Translations under genes and position numbers: made by a program
Assembly (NCBI RefSeq): GCF_900323885.1
Contig: NZ_OOHJ01000018.1
Location: forward strand, 806,001 to 870,000
Length of the DNA: 64,000 bases
Direction of reading: 5' to 3'
DNA from: [Actinomadura] parvosata subsp. kistnae
Lineage (GTDB): Bacteria; Actinomycetota; Actinomycetes; Streptosporangiales; Streptosporangiaceae
In this document: piece by piece, positions 18,793 through 26,697 of the stretch
How positions within the stretch are numbered: position 1 is the first letter of the stretch
How the letters are laid out: every line of letters starts with the position of its first letter
The notes under the pieces: model-generated
What the model was told of the DNA's origin: nothing
Seen by the model: only the letters and a program-made list of their open reading frames with translations
The model's database searches: none

Positions 18793-19443
18793 TCAGCGGC
18801 GGGGCAGCTCGCTGCCGCGTACGTGCGTGGACAGCCACTCCACCAGCGGCCCGAACGCCCGCCACGCCCGCTCCACCCGCGCCCGCACCTCGGGGGTGTG
18901 CACCCACTCCTGCGGCTCGAAGCGCTTCCCCGCGTAGAGCGAGCGGTGCCGCAGCAGCTCGATGCGCGGATGCTCCTCGCCGAACCCCCGTGGCCGCGTC
19001 TTCAGCCGGTCGCCGCCCAGCTCGTAGCCCTGGTCGGCCAGCGCGCCCGTGATCGACTCCAGCGGCTTGCCGGACAGGTCCTCGTCGACCGCCGCGCGGT
19101 AGCGGGCGATCTGGTCGGCGGCCGTGGAGTAGACGCCGCCCGCCACGAACAGCCCCGCGGCGCTGATCTCGACGTAGAGCCCGATCGCCGGCATCACTTC
19201 CACGAACGCGCCCTGATGCGTCTTGTACGGCGCCTTGTCCTTGGAGAAGCGCACGTCGCGGTAGGGGCGGAAGAGGTGGGCCGGCCCGAACTCGGCGGCC
19301 AGCTCGTCGGTGAGCGCCAGCATGGGCGCCCGCACCGCCTCCTCGTAGAGCTGCTTGTGCCGGCCGAAGTAGGTCTTGGAGTTGTCCGCCTCCAGCCCTT
19401 CGTAGAAGAGGAACGCCTCGTCGGGAAAGCCGCTGAAACCCAT
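18793..19443 (-). CDS. DUF2461 / TIGR02453 family protein
   Basis: 216 residues from the ATG at 19443 (MGFSGFPDEAFLFYEGLEAD). The family signature GFPxEAxxFLxxLxxNNxKxWF is visible as GFPDEAFLFYEGLEADNSKTYF. It continues with FRPYRDVRFSKDKAPYKTH, GLYVEISAAGLFVAGGVYST and the C-terminal GDRLKTRPRGFGEEHPRIELL. These proteins are cytoplasmic and conserved in bacteria, but their function is not established. The frame extends upstream to a GTG at 19467, but the family N-terminus matches the later ATG. The next gene upstream on the same strand (polysaccharide deacetylase) ends 31 bp away, so cotranscription is likely. The downstream neighbour is convergent, 11 bp away. Confidence 0.9.
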   Translation of the reverse strand: MGFSGFPDEAFLFYEGLEADNSKTYFGRHKQLYEEAVRAPMLALTDELAAEFGPAHLFRPYRDVRFSKDKAPYKTHQGAFVEVMPAIGLYVEISAAGLFVAGGVYSTAADQIARYRAAVDEDLSGKPLESITGALADQGYELGGDRLKTRPRGFGEEHPRIELLRHRSLYAGKRFEPQEWVHTPEVRARVERAWRAFGPLVEWLSTHVRGSELPRR

Positions 19444-19474
19444 GCCGTCAAGAGTGCCACGCGCCACCGACAGC

Positions 19475-20281
19475 TCAGCGCCCGGTGGGAGTGCGCTCGG
19501 TGTAGGTGCGGCCGGGCGCGGGCGTCCTGCCGTACAGCTCGGAGACGGTGACGAACGTGTAGCCCTTCCTGCCGAGCGTGTCGAGCAGCGCGGGCACGGC
19601 CTCCACGGTCGTGCGGTGGATGTCGTGCAGCAGGACGATGGAGCCCGGCTTCGCCTCCCCGGCCCGCCTGGCCACGGTGGTGGCGACGCGGTCGCGCCAG
19701 TCGAGGGTGTCGACGTTCCACAGGATCTGGGCGAGCCCTTCGCGCCGGGTCTCGGCCGCCACCTCGTCGTCGGTGGACCCGTACGGCGGCCGCATCACCC
19801 GCATCCGCACCCCGGTGAGCCGCCGCACGATGTCCTCGGTGTGCTTGAGCTCCTTCTGCAGCGCCTCGTGGGACAGCTCGGCGAGCGGCGGGTGGCTCCA
19901 GGAGTGGTTGCCGATCTCGTGGCCGTCGCCCACGATGCGCCGCACGATCCGGCCGCCCTTGTCGGCGGCCACCATCTGCCCGATGACGAAGAACGTGGCC
20001 CGCACGTCGCGCTGCCGCAGCAGGTCGAGCAGCCGCCAGGTGTACTCGCCCGGCCCGTCATCGAAGGTCAGGGCCACGCACTTGAGCCGGGCGCAGTCGA
20101 ACTTACGGCTGCGCGGCCAGCCCGGCTGCATCGCCCTGAGCCGTTTGGCGAGCATCACGGGATCGATGACGACCGGCCTGGCCGCCGCGGTGTGCACTCT
20201 GGCCTGCTGGCGGCGCGGCACCGACTGTGTCACGCAGCTCACCAGGGCGACCAGGGCCAGCGGCAGGGCCCATACGCGCAT
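19475..20281 (-). CDS. Polysaccharide deacetylase (NodB homology) lipoprotein
   Basis: 268 residues. Lipoprotein-like signal peptide MRVWALPLALVALVSC with the lipid Cys at 16. NodB domain from ~68: motif 1 ALTFDDGP (catalytic Asp and metal Asp), motif 2 HEIGNHSWSHP (metal-binding HxxxH), motif 3 RPPYGS, motif 4 LWNVDTLDW, motif 5 IVLLHDIH. All key residues are present, so it should be an active metal-dependent de-N- or de-O-acetylase acting outside the membrane on peptidoglycan or another glycan. It follows a small hypothetical gene on the same strand (30-bp gap) and precedes the DUF2461 gene. Confidence 0.93.
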   Translation of the reverse strand: MRVWALPLALVALVSCVTQSVPRRQQARVHTAAARPVVIDPVMLAKRLRAMQPGWPRSRKFDCARLKCVALTFDDGPGEYTWRLLDLLRQRDVRATFFVIGQMVAADKGGRIVRRIVGDGHEIGNHSWSHPPLAELSHEALQKELKHTEDIVRRLTGVRMRVMRPPYGSTDDEVAAETRREGLAQILWNVDTLDWRDRVATTVARRAGEAKPGSIVLLHDIHRTTVEAVPALLDTLGRKGYTFVTVSELYGRTPAPGRTYTERTPTGR

Positions 20282-20311
20282 GCTTCCCCCCGAAACGCCG
20301 CATGCGGGGGC

Positions 20312-20617
20312 CTACGGATAATCCTGGACCGGTGCCCCCCGCAGCTCCCTGGCCAGGTCATCCCACCAGAGTGGGATATCCGCCTGCAATTCCTGGTAGC
20401 GGCGCGCCACGCGCATGGCACATCCGACCGGATCCGTACCCAGATGCCGACGTTTCACCGGCCCTTCCTGCCACCGGTAAAAACCATCCCTGTAGCGGAC
20501 GACCAGGCCGATCCAGACCGAGATGGTCTCGTCGTCGCCCACCTCGTAAGCGGTGGTGACGCCCAGACCATGAAGCTCCGCATGGAGTTTCTCCGTCGCC
20601 GCTCGGGCCTCACTCAC
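20312..20617 (-). CDS. Small conserved-looking hypothetical protein
   Basis: 101 residues, GTG start at 20617 preceded by GGGGGTGG at a good distance. Sequence MSEARAATEKLHAELHGLGV, ETISVWIGLVVRYRDGFYRW, HLGTDPVGCAMRVARRYQEL, with many aromatic residues and a balanced composition unlike the arginine-rich frame shadows nearby. No family recognised; it resembles short actinobacterial proteins with a YRDGxYxW stretch. It has no signal peptide or membrane segment. It is the first gene of a likely unit with the polysaccharide deacetylase and DUF2461 genes. Confidence 0.65.
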   Translation of the reverse strand: MSEARAATEKLHAELHGLGVTTAYEVGDDETISVWIGLVVRYRDGFYRWQEGPVKRRHLGTDPVGCAMRVARRYQELQADIPLWWDDLARELRGAPVQDYP

Positions 20618-20922
20618 ACGCCACCCCCTGCCGACGTTTCACAGCGGCGCGGTGATCGCCGCGGGCGTTCACCGCATACAAGGGATGTACCCAACAACGG
20701 GCATCAGCCGTCCAAGACATGGAGTAATCATGAAACTCCGGGGGGTGATCCGGGGCGCGTTCGCGCTCATTGCTCACGCGAGTCCTCGCGAGTTCAGAGG
20801 ATAGCGGGAGTGATGGGCTCACGTGACACGGCGGCGCCCAGCGCGCTTCTCACGCATGCGCACTCATGGCAGTGGCGCTCATGACCGTTGCGCGGCGCTG
20901 TGGCGCTTGCTACGTTTCGCCC
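20618..20922. other. Intergenic region between divergent genes
   Basis: This ~305-bp stretch separates the small hypothetical gene from the MEDS-HATPase gene. It holds the rightward promoter at 20888-20916 and a GCGGTGATCGCCGC near-palindrome at about 20649. A 24-codon open frame at 20730-20804 has a GGAG before its ATG but no other support, so I do not call it a gene. Confidence 0.5.
20888..20916 (+). promoter_or_regulatory. Leaderless promoter of the MEDS-HATPase gene
   Basis: TTGCGC (20888-20893), 17-bp spacer, TACGTT (20911-20916), then 6 nt to GTG at 20923. The predicted transcript begins at or next to the start codon, which decides the start in favour of 20923 over the ATG at 20866. 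Confidence 0.6.
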
Positions 20923-21867
20923 GTGCGCCCTGAGCGGGCACGTTCCGATGGCGAGTCGTTGAAGCACGTGGCCGTGCCGTACGACTCCGATGAGGCTTTT
21001 CTGGAGCTGGCCGTGCCGCACGTGCGCACGGCGCTGCGGGAGGGCCGGCAGGTGCTGGTGATCACCTGCCCGGCGAAGCTGGCGCGGCTGCGCGAGGCGC
21101 TCGGGCGCGAGGCGGACCTCATCGACAGCCGGCTGTCCACCTCCTGGTACGACCACCCGTACCGCACGCTGGCCGCCTACCACGAGTACACGAGGGGCCG
21201 CCGCACCCTCGTGATCGGCGAGCCCGTCTGGGCGGGCCGCAGCCGCCGCGAGATCAGGGAGCTCATCCGCTACGAGTCGGTGATCAACGCCGCGTTCCGC
21301 GCGACGGCCGCGATCATGTGGTGCCTGTACGACCTGCGCCACGTGCCCGGCGGCGTGCTCGACTACGGCCCGGTCAACCATCCGGTGCTGCTCGGCGCCG
21401 ACGGCGAGATGGCGAGCAGCCGGTTCGTCGAGCCGCACGAGCTGGTGCTGCACGACGACCGCGAGCCGCTGCCCGAGCCGCCGGCGACCGCCGAGACCGT
21501 GCGCTTCACCGCCAGGGAGCTGAAGCGCCTGCGCCAGACCGTCGGCGACTACGCCAGGGCGGCCGGCATGGACCGCAACCTCATCACCTCGCTGGTGATC
21601 AGCGTGTCCGAGATCGCCGCCAACAGCGTCGAGCACGGGGCCGGGTACGGCACGATCGCGATGTGGGTCGGCGACGGCGAGCTGGTCTGCGAGATCGCCG
21701 ACCCCGGAGGCGCCCTCGACGACCCGTTACCCGGCTACATACCACCAGAGCCCGAGTCCCCTCGGGGATACGGGCTCTGGATCAGCAGGCAGCTCTGTGA
21801 CCTGGTGGAGTTGCGCGCGGAGGAGGGCCTGTTACGGGTCCGCCTGCACCTGGGCATGGGCTCCTAG
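20923..21867 (+). CDS. MEDS-domain sensor fused to a HATPase (RsbW-like) domain
   Basis: 314 residues. Residues ~10-170 are a MEDS-like sensory domain (HVAVPYDSDEAFLELAVPHV, EGRQVLVITCPAKLARLREA, AAIMWCLYDLRHVPGGVLDY), as in DcmR-type sensors. Residues ~195-310 form a GHKL ATPase: N-box ITSLVISVSEIAANSVEHG, G1 CEIADPGG, G2 PRGYGLWISRQLCDLV. No histidine phospho-acceptor is present, so it resembles anti-sigma/serine kinases of the RsbW class rather than a sensor kinase. It ends overlapping the convergent SigR-like gene by 4 bp. It may modulate a sigma factor or anti-anti-sigma partner; no STAS gene is adjacent. The start was chosen from the leaderless promoter. Confidence 0.88.
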   Translation: MRPERARSDGESLKHVAVPYDSDEAFLELAVPHVRTALREGRQVLVITCPAKLARLREALGREADLIDSRLSTSWYDHPYRTLAAYHEYTRGRRTLVIGEPVWAGRSRREIRELIRYESVINAAFRATAAIMWCLYDLRHVPGGVLDYGPVNHPVLLGADGEMASSRFVEPHELVLHDDREPLPEPPATAETVRFTARELKRLRQTVGDYARAAGMDRNLITSLVISVSEIAANSVEHGAGYGTIAMWVGDGELVCEIADPGGALDDPLPGYIPPEPESPRGYGLWISRQLCDLVELRAEEGLLRVRLHLGMGS

Positions 21868-22448
21868 GCGGCACGCTGCGCGGGCAGGCGCACGGCGCCC
21901 TCCTCGCGGGCGTACTCCTCAAGCATGCCGCGGAGCTGGCGGCGGCCACGGTGCAGCCGCGACATCACGGTGCCGATGGGCGTGCCCATCCGCTCGGCGA
22001 TCTCCTTGTAGGCGAACCCCTCGACGTCGGCGAGGTAGACGGCCACGCGGAAGTCTTCGGGCAGCGAGCGCAGGGCGTTCATCACGACGCTGTCGGGCAG
22101 CCGGTCGAGCGCCTCGGTCTCGGCCGAGCGCAGGCCGGTCGAGCTGTGCGACTCGGCCGCGTGCAGCTGCCAGTCCTCGATCTCCTCGGCGGCCGACAGC
22201 TTGGGCGAGCGCTGCTTCTTGCGATAGTCGTTGATGAAGTTGTTGGTCAGGATCCGGTGGAGCCACGCCTTGAGGTTGGTGCCCTCGCGGAACTGGTGGT
22301 ACGACGTGTAGGCCTTGGCCACCGTCTCCTGCACCAGGTCCTCGGCATCGGCTGTGTTACGGGTCAGGCGCATGGCGGAGGCGAACAGCTGCGACGTCAC
22401 GGGCACGACATCGCGCTCGAACCAGTCCTGACGCTGCTCATCGGTCAT
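21864..22448 (-). CDS. ECF sigma factor, SigR/SigH-like
   Basis: 194 residues from the ATG at 22448. Region 2 (QLFASAMRLTRNTADAEDLV, then KAYTSYHQFREGTNLKAWLH, ILTNNFINDYRKKQR) and region 4 (LPEDFRVAVYLADVEGFAYK, GTPIGTVMSRLHRGRRQLRG) closely match the thiol-stress sigma factor SigR of Streptomyces, including EEIEDWQL. It directs RNA polymerase to disulfide-stress promoters if orthologous. The usual downstream RsrA zinc anti-sigma gene is absent; the 3' neighbour is the convergent MEDS-HATPase gene. The open frame continues upstream to TTG 22457 (best-placed AGGGGG), ATG 22583 and TTG 22622, so longer forms are possible, as known for SigR-prime. A GATAAT lies just upstream of 22622. Confidence 0.9.
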   Translation of the reverse strand: MTDEQRQDWFERDVVPVTSQLFASAMRLTRNTADAEDLVQETVAKAYTSYHQFREGTNLKAWLHRILTNNFINDYRKKQRSPKLSAAEEIEDWQLHAAESHSSTGLRSAETEALDRLPDSVVMNALRSLPEDFRVAVYLADVEGFAYKEIAERMGTPIGTVMSRLHRGRRQLRGMLEEYAREEGAVRLPAQRAA

Positions 22449-22690
22449 AGTGATCAATTCATTCCCCCTTGCGCTATCCCCCGTTTTCGGCACAAGCCGC
22501 CTGACGGCGGTTCCATCTTCGCAAGCCCCTGCTAAGGGACGCGTTAGAGACTCCGCCTTGGTCAGAAGGGGTTGATCGTCCATCTGCTCGCGGCGTGCGT
22601 GGTCACGTCCACGGCCGGACAAGTCTCATTATCATAACACTACCCACCCAATTTTGTAGGAATAGTGGCGAGAGTCACATGGGATAGCGT

Positions 22691-23770
22691 ATGAGCATGA
22701 GATTCGTGGACCGGCACCATACGGGTACACGCCGCTGGGTGGCTGAGGCCATACGCAAGGTCGAGGCCGACGCCAACCGTAGTTGCGACACACATCTGCA
22801 CGTCTTTCCGCTGCCCTCGCACTGGGGTGTAAACCTCTACTTGAAAGACGAGTCGGTGCACCCGACAGGTTCACTCAAACACCGCCTGGCCCGCTCCCTA
22901 TTCCTCTACGGCCTGGCCAACGGCTGGATCGGCCCGTCCACGACGATCGTCGAAGCCTCCAGCGGCTCCACCGCGGTCAGCGAGGCGTACTTCGCCCGCC
23001 TGCTCGGATTGCCGTTCATCGCGGTGATGCCGGCGGCCACGTCGCCGGAGAAGATCCACCTCATCGAGTTCTACGGCGGCAAGTGTCACCTGGTCGACGA
23101 CCCCGGCGCCATCTACGACGAGTCGCACCGCCTGGCCGCCGAGACCGGCGGCCACTTCATGGACCAGTTCACCTACGCCGAGCGGGCCACCGACTGGCGC
23201 GGCAACAACAACATCGCCGAGTCCATCTTCTCCCAGCTCTCCCTGGAGCCCCACCCCGAGCCGGCCTGGATCGTGGTCGGCGCCGGCACCGGCGGCACCT
23301 CCTCCACCATCGGCCGCTACATCCGCTACCGCCGCCACGCCACCCGCCTGGCCGTCGTCGACCCGGAGGGCTCGGCCTTCTACCCGAGCTGGACCTCGGG
23401 CGACGTCTCCGTCACCGCGCCCGGCTCGCGCATCGAGGGCATCGGCCGGCCCCGCGTGGAGCCCTCGTTCCAGCACACGGTCATCGACCGCATGATCGCC
23501 GTCCCCGACGCCCGCTCGATCGCCGCCATGCACTGGACCCGCGAGGTGACCGGGCTCGACGTCGGCGGCTCCACCGGCACGAACATGGCGGCCTGCGTCG
23601 AGCTCATCCAGGAGATGCGCGAGGCGGGCGAGCAGGGCAGCATCGTGACCCTCGTGTGCGACAGCGGCGACCGCTACAAGGGCACCTACGGCAACCCGGC
23701 CTGGCTGGCGGACCAGGGCCTGGACATCGAGCCGCACCTGGCGGAGCTGCGCGCCTTCCTGCCCGGCTGA
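22691..23770 (+). CDS. PLP-dependent cysteine synthase/desulfhydrase family protein (Cds1-like)
   Basis: 359 residues. PLP Lys is K63 in VHPTGSLKHRLA; phosphate loop GAGTGGTSSTIGRY; substrate loop EASSGSTAVSEAYF; C-terminal Ser/Asp region VTLVCDSGDRYKGTYG. The length and the PTGSLKHR motif resemble mycobacterial Cds1 (Rv3684), a cysteine desulfhydrase producing H2S and pyruvate, more than housekeeping CysK/CysM, which are ~310 residues. The exact reaction is an inference. It is divergent from the SigR-like gene (243 bp from its ATG), and a thiol-stress link is attractive because SigR regulons include cysteine and mycothiol metabolism. A second ATG at 22697 is an alternative start; the ribosome-binding site is weak. 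Confidence 0.88.
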   Translation: MSMRFVDRHHTGTRRWVAEAIRKVEADANRSCDTHLHVFPLPSHWGVNLYLKDESVHPTGSLKHRLARSLFLYGLANGWIGPSTTIVEASSGSTAVSEAYFARLLGLPFIAVMPAATSPEKIHLIEFYGGKCHLVDDPGAIYDESHRLAAETGGHFMDQFTYAERATDWRGNNNIAESIFSQLSLEPHPEPAWIVVGAGTGGTSSTIGRYIRYRRHATRLAVVDPEGSAFYPSWTSGDVSVTAPGSRIEGIGRPRVEPSFQHTVIDRMIAVPDARSIAAMHWTREVTGLDVGGSTGTNMAACVELIQEMREAGEQGSIVTLVCDSGDRYKGTYGNPAWLADQGLDIEPHLAELRAFLPG

Positions 23771-23779
23771 ACCCCCCAT

Positions 23780-23798
23780 TTAGGTAAGGCGATCCTAA
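23780..23798 (+). promoter_or_regulatory. Iron box (DtxR/IdeR/DmdR type)
   Basis: TTAGGTAAGGCGATCCTAA matches the consensus TTAGGTTAGGCTAACCTAA at 16 of 19 positions. A CATACT -10 (23804-23809) follows so that the box covers the -35 region. Iron-loaded DtxR-family repressor should silence the importer genes starting at 23844. Confidence 0.88.
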
Positions 23799-23843
23799 AC
23801 TGGCATACTTCACCAGGATCAGGGATTGCGGAGGAGGAGCCGG

Positions 23844-24878
23844 GTGAGCGCAACCGCCGTCGCCCCGCGCCCGCACGGCCTCCGCCGGCGCCGCCTCACC
23901 GTCCTGCTCGCCCTGCTCGCCGCCGTGGCGGTCGCGGTCGTGCTGAGCGTCACGATCGGCTCCAAATCCGTGCCGCTCGCCGACGCCTGGCACGCGCTCA
24001 CCGCCCCGACCGGCACCGAGAACGACATCGTCATCCGCTCCCTGCGCCTGCCCAGGACCGCCCTGGGCATCCTCGCCGGGCTCGCGCTCGGCGTGGCCGG
24101 CGCGCTCATGCAGGGCCACACGCGCAACCCGCTCGCCGACCCCGGCCTGCTCGGCGTCACGCAGGGCGCCGCGTTCGCGATGGTCTCCTCGATCATCCTG
24201 CTCGGCGCCTCCAGCCTGCTCACCTCCATCTGGTACGGCCTGGCGGGCGCGCTCGTGGCCAGCGTGGCGGTCTTCGCGCTCGGCATGGCCGGCGGGAGAG
24301 GCGGCCCCACCCCGGTCACGCTGGCGCTCGCCGGCACCGCCGTCAGCGCCCTGCTCTACGCACTGACCTCGACCATCGTGCTCCTCGACGAGCAGGCCAT
24401 GGACGTCTTCCGCTTCTGGCAGGCCGGCTCGATCGCCTCCAGGGGCGCCGACGTGGCCTGGCAGGTGCTCCCGTTCGTCCTGGCCGGGCTGGTGCTCGCC
24501 GTGGCGAACGCCCCCGGGCTCAACGCGCTCTCCCTCGGCGAGGACGTCGCGCGCGGCCTCGGCCAGAACGTCTCCAGGACCAGGGCGGTCGGCGTCGCCG
24601 CCGTCACGCTCCTGTCGGGCGCGGCCGTCGCCGCCTGCGGCTCGCTGGCGTTCGTCGGGCTCATCGTGCCGCACCTGGCCCGCCCGCTGTCGGGCACCGA
24701 CCACCGGTGGCTGCTGCCGTTCTCGGGGCTGATCGGCGCGGCGCTGCTGCTGGTCGCCGACGTCGTCGGCCGCGTCGTGGCCCCGCCGGGCGAGCTGGAG
24801 GTGGGCGTGGTGCTCGCGCTGCTCGGCGCCCCGTTCTTCGTCGCCCTGGTCCGCCGCAGAAAGCCGGTACGCCTGTGA
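23844..24878 (+). CDS. FecCD-family iron-siderophore ABC transporter permease 1
   Basis: 344 residues from the GTG at 23844, which follows GGAGGAGGAG; an in-frame TTG at 23826 lies before this site. About nine to ten membrane helices. Family motifs: LRLPRTALGILAGLALGVAGALMQG, NPLADPGLLGVTQGAA, LSLGEDVARGLGQNV, and GSLAFVGLIVPHLARPLSG, the coupling region that contacts the ATPase. It forms one half of the permease for ferric siderophores or heme-type substrates in the cytoplasmic membrane. The iron box lies 46 bp upstream. The stop overlaps the next start as GTGA. No substrate-binding lipoprotein gene accompanies it, so the binding protein must be encoded elsewhere. Confidence 0.94.
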   Translation: MSATAVAPRPHGLRRRRLTVLLALLAAVAVAVVLSVTIGSKSVPLADAWHALTAPTGTENDIVIRSLRLPRTALGILAGLALGVAGALMQGHTRNPLADPGLLGVTQGAAFAMVSSIILLGASSLLTSIWYGLAGALVASVAVFALGMAGGRGGPTPVTLALAGTAVSALLYALTSTIVLLDEQAMDVFRFWQAGSIASRGADVAWQVLPFVLAGLVLAVANAPGLNALSLGEDVARGLGQNVSRTRAVGVAAVTLLSGAAVAACGSLAFVGLIVPHLARPLSGTDHRWLLPFSGLIGAALLLVADVVGRVVAPPGELEVGVVLALLGAPFFVALVRRRKPVRL

Positions 24879-25912
24879 CGACTCTCCGCACGTCCACGGT
24901 GTCCTGGAGGGTACGGCCGCGCGCCGTCGCGCTCACCCTGACCGGGCTCGTCCTGCTCGCCCTGCTCATGGCCCTGGACATGCGCATCGGCGAGATCGAG
25001 ATGACGCTGCCCGAGGTGCTGACCGGCACGTTCGACGTCAACAGCGCCGCCCACTTCGTCATCATGGAGCTGCGGCTGCCCCGCGCGCTCACCGGCGCCC
25101 TCGTCGGCGCCGCCCTCGCGCTGTCGGGCGCCATCATCCAGTCGATCGCCCGCAACCCGCTGGCCAGCCCCGAGATCCTCGGCGTCACCACGGGCGCCTC
25201 CGTCACCGTCGTGGCCGGCCTGGTGCTCAGCGGCAGCGCGTACGGCACCGTCAGCGGCCTGCTGGCCACCCTCGGCGTCCCCGCGCTCGCCCTGCTCGGC
25301 GGGCTGCTCGGCGCCGCGATCGTGTACGGCCTGGCGTGGCGGCGCGGCCTCGACGGCTACCGCCTGGTGCTGGTCGGCATCGGCGTGGCCGCCGTGTTCA
25401 CCAACGTCAAGTTCTGGCTGCTGACCGTCGGCGACATCAACGACACCGCCCGCGCCATGGTCTGGATCAGCGGCTCCCTGAACGGGCGCGGCTGGGAGCA
25501 CGTCGTCCCCACGGCGCTGGCCCTGGCCGTGCTGGTGCCGCTCACCCTGCTCGGCACCCGCTCGCTCGACGCCCTGCGCTTCGGCGACGACACGGTCACC
25601 GCGCTCGGCGTCCGCGTGAACCCGGCCCGCGCCCTGCTGATCCTGGCCGCCGTGCTGCTGGCCGCCGTGGCCACCGCGTCGGCCGGGCCGATCGCGTTCG
25701 TGGCCCTGGCCTCTCCGCAGATCGCGCTGCGCCTGGTCCGCTCGGGCCGGCCGCCGCTGCTGTGCTCGGCGGTCGTCGGCGCCGTGCTCACCACGGCCGC
25801 CGACCTGATCGCCAGGACCGTCTTCTCCCCCGTCGAGCTGCCCGTCGGCATCGTCACGGCCGTGCTCGGCGCCCCGTACCTGATCCACCTGATCTGGAGG
25901 TCGCGCAAGTGA
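24875..25912 (+). CDS. FecCD-family iron-siderophore ABC transporter permease 2
   Basis: 345 residues from GTG 24875, overlapping the previous stop by 4 bp (GTGA, translational coupling). Motifs LRLPRALTGALVGAALALSGAI, NPLASPEILGVTTGAS, DALRFGDDTVTALGVRVN, and GPIAFVALASPQIALRLVRSG. About nine to ten membrane segments. It pairs with the preceding permease to form the heterodimeric transmembrane channel, and its GTGA overlap with the ATPase gene shows one operon under the iron box. The preferred ferric-siderophore cannot be deduced. Confidence 0.94.
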   Translation: MTTLRTSTVSWRVRPRAVALTLTGLVLLALLMALDMRIGEIEMTLPEVLTGTFDVNSAAHFVIMELRLPRALTGALVGAALALSGAIIQSIARNPLASPEILGVTTGASVTVVAGLVLSGSAYGTVSGLLATLGVPALALLGGLLGAAIVYGLAWRRGLDGYRLVLVGIGVAAVFTNVKFWLLTVGDINDTARAMVWISGSLNGRGWEHVVPTALALAVLVPLTLLGTRSLDALRFGDDTVTALGVRVNPARALLILAAVLLAAVATASAGPIAFVALASPQIALRLVRSGRPPLLCSAVVGAVLTTAADLIARTVFSPVELPVGIVTAVLGAPYLIHLIWRSRK

Positions 25913-26697
25913 GACTGCAGGCAGCCGGCGTCAAGCTCGGGTACGGCGACCGCCTCATCGTGGACGGGCTCGACCTCGGCATCGAGGCCAGCACGGTCAC
26001 CACCATCATCGGGCCGAACGGCTGCGGCAAGTCCACGCTGCTGCGCGCGCTGGGCCGGCTGCTCAAGCCGCAGGGCGGCGAGGTGCTGCTGGACGGCAAG
26101 CGCATCGACCGCATCCCCACTCGGGAGGTGGCCAAGGTCCTCGGCGTGCTGCCGCAGGCGCCGTCCGCCCCGGAGGGCCTGACCGTGGCCGACCTGGTGG
26201 CGCGCGGGCGGCACCCGCACCAGACGTGGTACCGGCAGTGGTCCTCCGACGACGAGGGCGCGGTCGCGGCGGCCCTCGACATGACGGGCCTGTCCGACCT
26301 GGCGGAGCGGCCGCTGGAGGAGCTGTCGGGCGGGCAGCGGCAGCGCGCCTGGATCTCCATGGCGCTGGCCCAGGGCACGGACCTGCTGCTGCTCGACGAG
26401 CCGACCACGTTCCTCGACCTGGCGCACCAGGTGGAGGTGCTGGAGCTCGTCCGGCACCTGCACGAGGCGGCCGGGCGTACGGTCGTCATGGTCCTGCACG
26501 ACCTCAACCTGGCCGCCCGCTACGCCGACCGGCTGGTCGCCATGCGCGCCGGTCGGGTGGTCGCCTCTGGCACGCCGCACGAGGTGCTCACCGAGGGCCT
26601 GCTGCGGGAGGTGTTCGAGCTGGACGCCAAGGTCATCGCCGACCCGGTGGCGGGCACCCCGCTGGTCGTCCCGATCGGCCCGCTCCCCCGCGACTAG
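25909..26697 (+). CDS. Iron-siderophore ABC transporter ATP-binding protein (FecE/FepC-like)
   Basis: 262 residues from GTG 25909. Walker A IIGPNGCGKSTLL (~35), Q-loop VLPQAP, signature LSGGQRQRAW (~142), Walker B LLLLDEPTTFLDL, H-loop VLHDLNLAARYADRL. This is a complete ABC ATPase of the FecE type and powers import by the two permeases. The stop codon (26695-26697) abuts the left inverted repeat of a decayed insertion element, so the end of the operon may have been altered, but the C-terminus (VAGTPLVVPIGPLPRD) has normal family length. Confidence 0.95.
   Translation: MRLQAAGVKLGYGDRLIVDGLDLGIEASTVTTIIGPNGCGKSTLLRALGRLLKPQGGEVLLDGKRIDRIPTREVAKVLGVLPQAPSAPEGLTVADLVARGRHPHQTWYRQWSSDDEGAVAAALDMTGLSDLAERPLEELSGGQRQRAWISMALAQGTDLLLLDEPTTFLDLAHQVEVLELVRHLHEAAGRTVVMVLHDLNLAARYADRLVAMRAGRVVASGTPHEVLTEGLLREVFELDAKVIADPVAGTPLVVPIGPLPRD

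Noticed and set aside
20730..20804. 24-codon open frame with a GGAG before its ATG
   Set aside because: No hairpin, partner gene or promoter links to it, and part of it could be control DNA of the neighbours.
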